Shown here one piece after another: positions 1-5,541 of a stretch of 5,541 nt of DNA. Each line of letters opens with the position of its first letter. The stretch's first letter is position 1. The notes under the pieces were generated by a model. That model did no database searches, was not told the DNA's origin, and saw only the letters and a list, made by a program, of their open reading frames with translations. Source of the stretch: Lysobacteraceae bacterium (GTDB taxonomy: Bacteria; Pseudomonadota; Gammaproteobacteria; Xanthomonadales; Wenzhouxiangellaceae); the NCBI GenBank assembly GCA_020201235.1, contig JAIVHD010000361.1, forward strand, positions 1 through 5,541, given 5' to 3'. A program made the translations under genes and the position numbers.

Positions 1-6
1 CTTGTA

Positions 7-50
7 AAGTGGACAAAAATACCCCACAATTGGGATAATTCCGTCCACTT
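7..50. promoter_or_regulatory. Probable AbiEi operator: 44-bp imperfect palindrome
   Basis: The outer 8 bp are a perfect inverted repeat, AAGTGGAC at 7-14 and GTCCACTT at 43-50. Comparing the left arm (7-26) with the reverse complement of the right arm (31-50) gives 16 matches in 20 positions, around a CAAT centre at 27-30. The palindrome covers the predicted -35, the -10 and the start region of the antitoxin gene. Studied AbiEi antitoxins bind inverted repeats in their own promoter and repress it, so this is inferred to be the autoregulatory operator. The symmetry is seen directly; the binding is inference. Confidence 0.7.
10..39 (+). promoter_or_regulatory. Promoter of the AbiE operon
   Basis: A sigma70-like promoter has -35 TGGACA at 10-15 and -10 GATAAT at 34-39, 18 bp apart, each one mismatch from consensus. 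Transcription would start near 45-47, leaving a leader of only about a dozen bases before the ATG at 58. No Shine-Dalgarno sequence is visible, so initiation is probably near-leaderless. Both promoter elements lie inside the palindrome, so a bound repressor would block RNA polymerase. Confidence 0.6.
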
Positions 51-57
51 GAAAATC

Positions 58-600
58 ATGACCCGGAACGAAGCCATCCAGAAGTTGGCCGAATGGGACC
101 GCAAGGGCCGCTGCGTCTTTGCGACCCAGGATCTGGCCAGGCTGTTTCCGGCCGACAGCTCCGGCGCGTTCAACAAGGGCCTGGATCGGCTGGTCAAAAC
201 CGGCATCCTGCGCCGTGCATGTCGTGGCGTCTACGTCAACCCGAATGCCGCTAGCCGGGACAGGTTTCTGCCGGAGCGGATCGCTCTGATTCTGAGGCGC
301 GGCGAGTACAGCTATCTGAGTCTGGAATCCATGCTGTCGGAGTTCGGCGTCATCTCCCAGATTCCGCTCGACAGGTTGACCGTGATGACCACCGGGAGAA
401 GGGGTGAATACAGAACGCCCTTCGGCGTGATCGAGTTCAATCACACCAAGCGTCCGGTCAGCGATATCCTGAAACACAGCTACCGAGTCGAAGGCCGGCC
501 GATGCGGATTACGGATGCGTACACGGCCTGGCGCGATCTCAAGCGAGTCGGTCGCAACACCCATCTGGTCGACCAAGAGGCGCTGTACGAACATGGCTAG
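58..600 (+). CDS. AbiEi-family antitoxin (type IV toxin-antitoxin)
   Basis: This is an AbiEi-like antitoxin and autorepressor of about 180 residues, a usual length for the shorter AbiEi proteins. Numbered from the ATG at 58, residues about 2-60 look like the N-terminal winged helix that binds the operator: a helix NEAIQKLAEWDRKG, a second helix after FATQDLARLF, then GLDRLVKTGILRRACRGVYVN, whose end resembles the wing. The remaining part (SYLSLESMLSEFGVI, then LDRLTVMTTGRRGEYRTPFG) resembles the AbiEi C-terminal domain, which in characterised systems counteracts the toxin without forming a stable complex with it. A TTG at 49 is an alternative in-frame start, but it lies in the operator arm and almost at the predicted transcription start, so the ATG is preferred. 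The stop overlaps the toxin start by 8 bp (593-600), typical of AbiE operons. The reading frame is undamaged even though the toxin is broken. The family assignment rests on recalled similarity and on the toxin-like neighbour. Confidence 0.85.
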   Translation: MTRNEAIQKLAEWDRKGRCVFATQDLARLFPADSSGAFNKGLDRLVKTGILRRACRGVYVNPNAASRDRFLPERIALILRRGEYSYLSLESMLSEFGVISQIPLDRLTVMTTGRRGEYRTPFGVIEFNHTKRPVSDILKHSYRVEGRPMRITDAYTAWRDLKRVGRNTHLVDQEALYEHG

Positions 601-1206
601 AGAGGAATTCGACGCGCTGGTCGAGCAGGCCATGGCCGCCGGCGAGTATGCACACATGCGCCCGGTGATCGAAAAGGAGCTGCTCCACTACGACATTCTC
701 CATTCTCTGGATCGACATCGCCTGCTCGATCCCCTCGTGTTCCAGGGCGGAACATGTCTGCGCCTGATCCACGGAGCTCCCCGCTTCAGCGAGGATCTGG
801 ATTTTGTTGGCGGTACCGACTTCACTACCGATGACCTGCACAATCTGAAGGAATGTATCGAACAGGACATCGGACGACGCTACGGACTCGAAGTGATCGT
901 CAAACCGCCCCGGGCTCTGAAGGAAGAACCTGACAATCGTGATGTTCGCGTGGAAATGTGGCAGATCAGTATCATCACTGGCCCGAATGGGCCGGGGACA
1001 TGCGCCGACAACTACCCGGGATTATTCACGGAAAAACATTTCGCGAAACGCTTAACCGCTTCATTCCGATCGACGTTCAGGCCCGCACCCTGGAACGAGA
1101 CGGGTTCCTTGAGCACCTGGTTCGGTCGACTGACAGTCTGATTGGCAAGGCATTGAAGCTCGTTGAAGGCAAAGGTGAGCGCTCGGGCGAGGACTTTCGA
1201 ATCTGA
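593..1206 (+). pseudogene. AbiEii-family nucleotidyltransferase toxin, broken
   Basis: The start ATG at 593 overlaps the antitoxin stop; the frame is also open upstream, but that part is a shadow of the antitoxin. Residues 50-72 carry the AbiEii/AbiGii nucleotidyltransferase signature: GGTCLRL, then RFSEDLDF with metal-binding Asp68 and Asp70. The family-like sequence VRVEMWQISIIT follows at about 118-129. The frame then ends in unrelated residues at a stop at 1139-1141. Family-like sequence continues in another frame: possibly DMRRQ from about 997, and more clearly FRETLNRFIPIDVQARTLER from 1039 to a stop at 1204-1206, resembling the C-terminus of the roughly 300-residue AbiEii toxins. About 100 codons are missing between them, including the region expected to carry the ADK and RDxxDL type motifs. 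The best reading is a frame change near 988-997 plus an internal deletion near 1010-1038, or one deletion doing both. An intact toxin would be an NTP-dependent nucleotidyltransferase; this remnant should be inactive. Confidence 0.8.
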
Positions 1207-1391
1207 TTGCGCGGAAAACAGGCGCGAAAAGCCCGGAAATACCGGGGTGGCAGGACAAACCGGGCATTCTCGCGTCGATTGATGAATTTGATGTAGGGCG
1301 CCGGATCGATGTTCAGCCGCCCCCGGCAACTTCATTTTCTCAAATTCCACGACTGGGGAAACATACAAGGCGGGTTTAACGATTCCCAAGA
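1207..1391. other. Non-coding gap between convergent genes, left part
   Basis: No frame here gives a convincing protein. Small inverted repeats are present: CCCGG/CCGGG at 1232-1246 with a 5-base loop, and GAATTTGA/TCAAATTC at 1284-1291 and 1340-1347. No T-run follows any of them, so no clear intrinsic terminator for the + strand operon can be called. Confidence 0.5.
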
Positions 1392-1434
1392 CGTCGCGAG
1401 ATCCCGGATCGCACCGTGCGCGTCCGGGATGACG
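1392..1434. repeat. REP-like palindrome in the convergent gap
   Basis: Arms ATCCCGGA (1401-1408) and TCCGGGAT (1423-1430) are perfectly complementary. They enclose a nested small hairpin, GCAC/GTGC around a single C (1411-1419). Outer CGTC (1392-1395) and GACG (1431-1434) can pair if five bases on the left bulge out. The layout matches the widespread CGTCATCCCGG-type intergenic palindromes of Proteobacteria. It lies just past the stop codons of the two convergent genes and could act as a bidirectional terminator or RNA stabiliser, although no T-tract follows. It differs in sequence from the REP array at 3611-3770. Confidence 0.6.
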
Positions 1435-1454
1435 GAGATTTTCTGCCAGGTTTA

Positions 1455-3528
1455 TTACCACTGCGCCACGATCTCGCGCGTGTTCCGGCCCATCGCGGCC
1501 GCTTGCCGGCAGTCGCTTTCCGGAAGCGCGGGATCGCAGGCCAGTTGCCGGCGCATTTCCCGGGTCGTCAGATCGCTGATGGTCCAGCCGAGCGGAATCG
1601 AATGCAAGCCGGCGCACAGGCGGTAGTGCCATAGCCCGCCGTCGCCAAGATGCTGGACGCGGTCCAGTAGCGCCTGGCGCGCGTATAGACCCCGCGCATC
1701 GCGGGTCCGCAGGATCGCGATCAATGGCGCGCGCAGCTCGCCAAATAGCGGAATCGATGCGGAAGCGGTCGATTCCGCGAGGCATTCGTCGGCCCCATTG
1801 GGCGCGAACGGCGCCACGGTTTCGCCATTGCTGATGTGCACAACCCGGAACCGGGCGGGACCTTGGCCGTCGGCCATCAGCTCGCTATAAGCATTGATCA
1901 GCGCCTGAATCGTCGTCATGCCGGAATTCTCGAAATAACCACCATCCACCACTTGGCCGAGACGACGCACATCCTCTCCATCGCGCCGCAAGATCGTCCC
2001 CGCAGGGCTGACCAGCGTGAAGCGCGCGCTGTTGTGCACGGCGCTGAACAACGGCAACTCCTCCGGCAGCCAGCGCGCACCGTCCTGGGCGCCTGGAAAC
2101 GGCGCCGAGACGTCGGGGTCGATATCCAGAGCGGCAAACGGATGCTGGATCAGGCGCAGGCCGCTGTCGACCAGCGTCGTATTCAGAAACAACGCGGTGC
2201 GCCATCGCGAGTTGTCCGGCGAGCGGACGCTGTCGGCAAGTCGCATTGCCATGCCCGCATCGGCGGGGGCTCTTTTCTGCCCAGCCAGCACGTGCTTACG
2301 ATAGCCCTGCACCCATGAATTCTCCAGCGCCTGGCCGCGATCGGTGAACAGGCGCAGCGGCAGGAAGCGCTGGAACAGATCGGCGCCGAACATCGCCGCC
2401 AGCACCGGCGCGAGGAAATCGTCCTCCAGAAACCGGACCAGCGGATTGTCGCCTTCGGGAAACCGATCATCCTGTTCGCGCATGAACGCGGCAAAACTTC
2501 GACAGCACCAGCGCCGTCCACATTGCGGCCCGGATGCCACCGCCCTCGCTGGAGACGAAATACACCTGGTCATTGCAATGCTGCCGCCGCTCGGCATCCC
2601 ACCATTCGGCCATGAATGTGGAAAGCGGCTCGCGGGAGCCGGCCGAATACACCAGTCCGGGCGGCGGATCCTGATCGGAGTTTGCCTCGGCGGTCAAACG
2701 TACGGCGTGGTTGTCGTTCAGGCCGAACAGCGCCATCAGGGTCGCCCATACCACCAGCGCGGTAACCAGCGGTACGCGCGTGCGCGCGGCCCAGTACACC
2801 GGTGCCGTACTGGCCCAGACCAACATCATGAACGCGCCAAGAATCAGGCCCGGCGATCCGATCAGGTCGATCCAGTGCGGCAGGTAATGGCCCACCACCC
2901 AGGAGATGATCAACACCACCACACCCGCAAGGTGAAAGTAGCGCATCGGCCCGAGGTCCGACCAGTAGCACAGGCGGTCGACCGCCGGTTCGGCCTCGAT
3001 ATCCTCGCGATAAACCCCCAGCGGCCGGCCCAACTGGCCGATGAACGTTCTCCGGATCAGCGCGCGCCGGTAGGTGGTGAACAGCACCAGCGCGGCGCTC
3101 TCGCCCACGAACAGCAGCACCCACATCCACTTGACCACCGCGTGGTCGGGCGAGGACGCGGCGGCGAATGCAATTGCCATGATCAACGGCAACAGCCCGG
3201 CCAGAATGCGGGGCAGTACCTTCCCCAGCTTCTTTTGCACGCGCGCATACTGCACCCGCCGAGGCCATTCGAAGCTGAACAAGGTGCGCGCCGAATACCA
3301 CGCCGCCAAACTGAGCGCGCCGGTAAACAGCCATGCCCACAGTGCCCAGACGGGCCGGGTCAGCGCCAGATCGAACAACTCCCGGAACTGCGGCACGTAA
3401 TACACCATGACCGCGCCGGCAAGGACCAGTAACAGCGGCACCCGCGCCAGAACCAGGAGATCAAAAGCCTGAACACAGGCCGCCCAGACCGAACTTCGCG
3501 ACGATTCCATGTCGGTTATCGACTCCAC
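1455..3528 (-). pseudogene. Membrane-anchored patatin-like hydrolase, broken, nucleophile lost
   Basis: The 5' part (3528 to about 2497) encodes seven predicted transmembrane helices, at residues about 23-45, 58-80, 105-124, 131-151, 197-215, 223-245 and 251-270. It then enters a patatin domain with the oxyanion loop SEGGGIRAA at residues 327-335. Right after LVLSK (residues 340-344) this frame runs into a stop near 2467. Family-like sequence resumes in another frame from about 2495 (FAAFMREQDDRF), continues through FLNTTLVDSG and SARFTLVSPAG, and reaches VDGGYFENSG, whose DGG at 1946-1938 carries the catalytic Asp. It ends at TAA 1457-1455. The GxSxG elbow with the nucleophilic Ser, expected between these two parts, is absent from every frame. 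The lesion is therefore a deletion of length 3n+2, not a simple frameshift. An intact protein would probably be a lipid acyl hydrolase. Start choices are GTG 3528 or ATG 3510; the latter has GGAG at 3526-3523, 12 bases upstream. Confidence 0.82.
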
Positions 3529-3545
3529 CCCCGAAGACAGTCGTC

Positions 3546-3575
3546 ATCATACCCGGCGCGCCACCAGGGAATCAA
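3546..3575 (-). promoter_or_regulatory. Promoter of the patatin-like gene
   Basis: On the - strand, TTGATT (3575-3570) and TATGAT (3551-3546) form a sigma70-like pair with an 18-bp spacer. Transcription would start near 3539, about 10 bases before GTG 3528 and 29 before ATG 3510. The short leader slightly favours ATG 3510, which would keep GGAG inside the transcript leader. The promoter lies between the REP array and the gene, so the remnant may still be transcribed independently of the upstream operon. Confidence 0.45.
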
Positions 3576-3610
3576 TTGGTCAGTGCGGAGGGAAAAGTGA
3601 AGGCAACACA

Positions 3611-3770
3611 GAATCCGTCGGGGATGTAACCCCGACCTACGATTCGTCCGGGAGAATCCGTCGGGGATGTAACCCCGACCTACGGTTCGTCCGGGAGGAA
3701 TCCGTCGGGGATGTAACCCCGACCTACGATTCGTCGGGAGGAATCCGTCGGGGATGTAACCCCGACCTAC
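3611..3770 (-). repeat. Tandem array of four GTAG-type REP palindromes
   Basis: Four identical 30-bp units lie at 3611-3640, 3654-3683, 3698-3727 and 3741-3770. Read on the - strand each has a GTAG head, a 7-bp stem (GTCGGGG and CCCCGAC) around the loop TTACAT, and a GGATTC tail. The 13-14 bp linkers are near-identical (GATTCGTCCGGGA and variants), so the array grew by tandem duplication of a 43-44 bp unit. A GTAG-type tetranucleotide 5' of a hairpin is the mark of REP elements mobilised by RAYT (TnpA-REP) transposases; no such gene is in this window. The array lies between two genes of the same orientation and could stabilise or terminate the upstream operon transcript. Confidence 0.85.
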
Positions 3771-4945
3771 TCTTCTTCGACGGGCTCAAGCAGATCTTCC
3801 ATTCGCTTTGTCAGGTCGTTGTAGCGGCGCTCGGGGATTGCGAATATCCATGGCGAGAGCCGGGCATCGACCGCAACCGCGTTGGCCAGACGCTGGGCGG
3901 CTTGCTGCTCGACCGCGTCGCGCTCCTCGATTGCTTCGGTCGGCCCGGAGGTGGCATCGGCATTTGCCGCCAGGCCGTCGCCGGTCTCGTCGTCAGGATT
4001 GACGGCGGTTTCCTCGGCCCCATCCGGCGCATCAACATCGCCAACGGATGGAGCTGTCGCCCCGGTTGCCGCGTTTTCGGCCGAAACCGTGAAATGCACC
4101 CAGTACCGGGCTTCGCGCTCAAATATGTCGGCAACGAAGTTCAGGCCATCGGTGGTCACGAATAAAAGCCGCGCCGCGTCGGCCGGAACCGGCGGCTGGT
4201 GGCGGCGGACGTCCTCGAGGTTCAGGCCGCGTAGCCCGCTGGCAATGGCTCGCCGAAGCCGCGGCGGCCCGGCCTGGCGTCCTTCGGGCACATTGCGCAA
4301 CACAAATTCCGGATCGTTGTCGCCAGCCCGCGCGATACGAATCATCTCGCCATCGGCGTGACGAATGACCACTTCGGTAATGTCTTCGGCCGGAATGTCC
4401 ATAACGCCCCGTTCAAGCCAAACGACTGGGTCCACAGGAACCTCGATGACCTCGTCGAGCAGCCAGCTCTGCGCATCTTCGACCCGTCGCGCATAGCTGC
4501 CGTTGCCGGTTGGATCGGTCTGACCGATGATCACCGAGGCGATTTCCTGGCCCGGAAAATCCAGCCGCCGGCCGGTAGCGTCGTCGGACGCGAGCGGCTG
4601 CACGCCCAGCTTCGAATACCACTCGGGGTTTGCGGTCCGGGCCCCCGCTTTTTGCGCCTGACGCAAGCTTCGCAGCAGCTCAATGACCCGGGCAAAATCG
4701 GCCTCGTAACCATCTTTTTCCAGCACCCGCCAACGCTCATCATCGCGTCTTAACGTGACCGCGATAGTGCCGCCCGGCGCGACAACGTCGATTGCAGCGA
4801 TTTCGTTAACCGATTGTTCGAGAGCGGGCAAAAGCACACCGGCCGATGCGCCGTGCTGATCATCGACCGAACGGCTCAGCACAATCACAGCGAGCGCCGC
4901 GGTCAGCGTGACGACAACTAAAAGCGTGAATCGATTGCGGCTCAT
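3767..4945 (-). CDS. DUF4340 domain protein of a GldG-type ABC operon
   Basis: This 392-residue protein has an N-terminal signal anchor (residues about 6-23, FTLLVVVTLTAALAVIVL), so most of it should face the periplasm. The body has the DUF4340 layout: an early beta segment with WRVLEKDGYEADFARVIELL (72-91), EWYSKLGV (108-115), a segment with VIIGQTDPTGNGSYAR (138-153), then SWLLDE. Residues about 288-350 are an Ala/Asp/Glu-rich, low-complexity insert before the C-terminal SPWIFAIPERRYNDL. In known genomes this family sits beside GldG-like proteins in an ABC-transporter module named after gliding motility but found in many non-gliding bacteria; its biochemical role is unknown. The ATG at 4945 overlaps the upstream stop (ATGA, 4945-4942), and GGAG lies 7 bases upstream (4956-4953), so translation is probably coupled. 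The TAG stop (3769-3767) lies inside the GTAG head of the adjacent REP copy. Confidence 0.85.
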   Translation of the reverse strand: MSRNRFTLLVVVTLTAALAVIVLSRSVDDQHGASAGVLLPALEQSVNEIAAIDVVAPGGTIAVTLRRDDERWRVLEKDGYEADFARVIELLRSLRQAQKAGARTANPEWYSKLGVQPLASDDATGRRLDFPGQEIASVIIGQTDPTGNGSYARRVEDAQSWLLDEVIEVPVDPVVWLERGVMDIPAEDITEVVIRHADGEMIRIARAGDNDPEFVLRNVPEGRQAGPPRLRRAIASGLRGLNLEDVRRHQPPVPADAARLLFVTTDGLNFVADIFEREARYWVHFTVSAENAATGATAPSVGDVDAPDGAEETAVNPDDETGDGLAANADATSGPTEAIEERDAVEQQAAQRLANAVAVDARLSPWIFAIPERRYNDLTKRMEDLLEPVEEE

Positions 4946-5541
4946 CGTGCAACTCCATGCTGCGACTTGCGCCTGCGCCAGGCGACGAATAGCGCGATCG
5001 TCGTCACCAGCAGCGGCATCAGCAGGATATTGGCAATCTTGACGCGTCTTCCTAGCTGTTCGATTTCCTGGTCAAGCTCACGCCGCACCTGACGAAGCTG
5101 CCTGCGAATTTCAAGCCGCTGGTCCATGAAGCGATCGATTTCGGCTTCCTGCTCCGGTGTCAGGATACTCAGGTCGGAATCTCCGCGCGCCTGTTGAAGC
5201 TGGGTTAGGCGGTTCTCGGCCTCCTGCAGCTCGAGCTCGAGTCGCTGTTCGGTCTGGCGCAGCCGTGCTTCTGCCTCGCGTCGCAGATCCTCGACCAGAT
5301 CAAACGGCCGATCCGAGGTTGAACGGCTGCGGATGCTGATCAGGTCGGCGTTGCCGAGCAGGTTCTCGACCGCGTTGACTGCCAGCGCGCCATTATCGGC
5401 GAACGGATTGAGCAACTGGCTTCCGAGAAAGCTCTGGCGTTGAACCCACAGGTTGTCGGCCAGCAGATCGGTATCGGCAATGACGATGGCGTTGATTGGG
5501 CCCTCGGTCCGGTGCTCGCCGGAGACCCGCTCGGGATAGGC
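4942..5541 (-). CDS. GldG-family ABC-transporter auxiliary protein, C-terminal part
   Basis: The frame is open to the window edge, so the start lies outside; 199 residues are visible of a protein that is usually around 600 long. The visible part begins AYPERVSG. It continues with INAIVIADTDLLADNLWVQ (about residues 17-35) and NPFADNGALAVNAVENLLG (about 45-63), matching the end of the GldG/ABC_transp_aux domain. A long charged, Gln/Arg/Glu-rich coiled coil follows (about 82-168), then one transmembrane helix (about 167-186) and a basic cytosolic tail (WRRRKSQHGVAR). GldG-type proteins are thought to act with a GldA/GldF-like ATPase and permease, whose genes would be expected beyond the right edge. 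The stop TGA overlaps the DUF4340 start by 4 bp, so both belong to one operon. A TTG near 5415 could begin a shorter frame, but it lies in the middle of conserved sequence and is not the start. Confidence 0.85.
   Translation of the reverse strand, partial: AYPERVSGEHRTEGPINAIVIADTDLLADNLWVQRQSFLGSQLLNPFADNGALAVNAVENLLGNADLISIRSRSTSDRPFDLVEDLRREAEARLRQTEQRLELELQEAENRLTQLQQARGDSDLSILTPEQEAEIDRFMDQRLEIRRQLRQVRRELDQEIEQLGRRVKIANILLMPLLVTTIALFVAWRRRKSQHGVAR

Noticed and set aside
1240..1325. Short - strand stretch reading LNIDPAPYIKFINRREN, which looks protein-like
   Set aside because: It has no start codon, follows a stop closely, and continues into sequence antisense to the toxin remnant. It could be a fragment of a lost gene, but the evidence is too thin.
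1284..1347. Inverted repeat GAATTTGA/TCAAATTC
   Set aside because: It is an 8-bp match with a 48-base interior, no T-run and no partner gene start; chance is a sufficient explanation.
1012..1785. Long - strand open frame across the convergent gap
   Set aside because: It overlaps the toxin remnant and the patatin 3' end in the wrong frame and has no recognisable domain or plausible start signal.
2467..2597. Programmed ribosomal frameshift joining the two patatin frames
   Set aside because: A frameshift would not restore the missing GxSxG segment, and no convincing slippery site with downstream structure is seen; deletion explains both facts.
2344..3432. Long + strand open frame of 362 codons
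   Set aside because: It is rich in His, Arg, Gln and Pro, resembles no family, and lies antisense to the membrane part of the patatin-like gene.
3611..3770. Possible CRISPR array (30-bp identical repeats at regular spacing)
   Set aside because: The spacers are only 13-14 bp and nearly identical to one another, each repeat is a GTAG-headed REP palindrome, and no cas genes are present.
3509..4165. Long + strand open frame with a repeated ESVGDVTPTYDSS peptide
   Set aside because: The peptide repeat is just a translation of the REP array, and the rest is antisense to the well-supported DUF4340 gene.

Overview
This is a GC-rich window with the look of a Gammaproteobacterium. Support for that is the GldG/DUF4340 gene pair, proteobacterial AbiE-type proteins, and GTAG-headed REP palindromes of the kind common in that class. 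A genus cannot be assigned from sequence alone; a Wenzhouxiangella- or Chromatiales-like lineage is only a guess.

Region 1 (1-1206, + strand) is a type IV toxin-antitoxin / abortive-infection module of the AbiE type. A strong promoter sits inside a 44-bp imperfect palindrome that looks like the AbiEi operator. An apparently intact AbiEi-like antitoxin follows. The AbiEii toxin gene overlaps it by 8 bp but is broken: it keeps the nucleotidyltransferase signature, has lost roughly 100 central codons and changes frame.

Region 2 (1207-1454) is a non-coding gap between convergent genes. Its main feature is a REP-like palindrome at 1392-1434.

Region 3 (1455-3528, - strand) is a broken gene for a membrane-anchored patatin-like protein. 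Seven predicted transmembrane helices lead to a cytosolic patatin domain. A frame-changing internal deletion near 2495-2503 removes the GxSxG nucleophile elbow, while the oxyanion loop (GGGIR) and the catalytic-Asp DGG motif remain on either side. Its own promoter still seems present.

Region 4 (3529-3770) holds that promoter and four identical 30-bp GTAG-type REP palindromes repeating every 43-44 bp. The last copy supplies the stop codon of the next gene.

Region 5 (3767-5541, - strand) is the 3' end of a GldG-type ABC-transporter auxiliary operon: the C-terminal part of a GldG-family protein (running off the window) and a DUF4340 protein, coupled through an ATGA overlap.

No wholly new system is visible. 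The most notable features are two neighbouring genes, a toxin and a patatin-like hydrolase, each broken by an internal deletion, the preserved antitoxin and operator, and the REP array fused to a stop codon.
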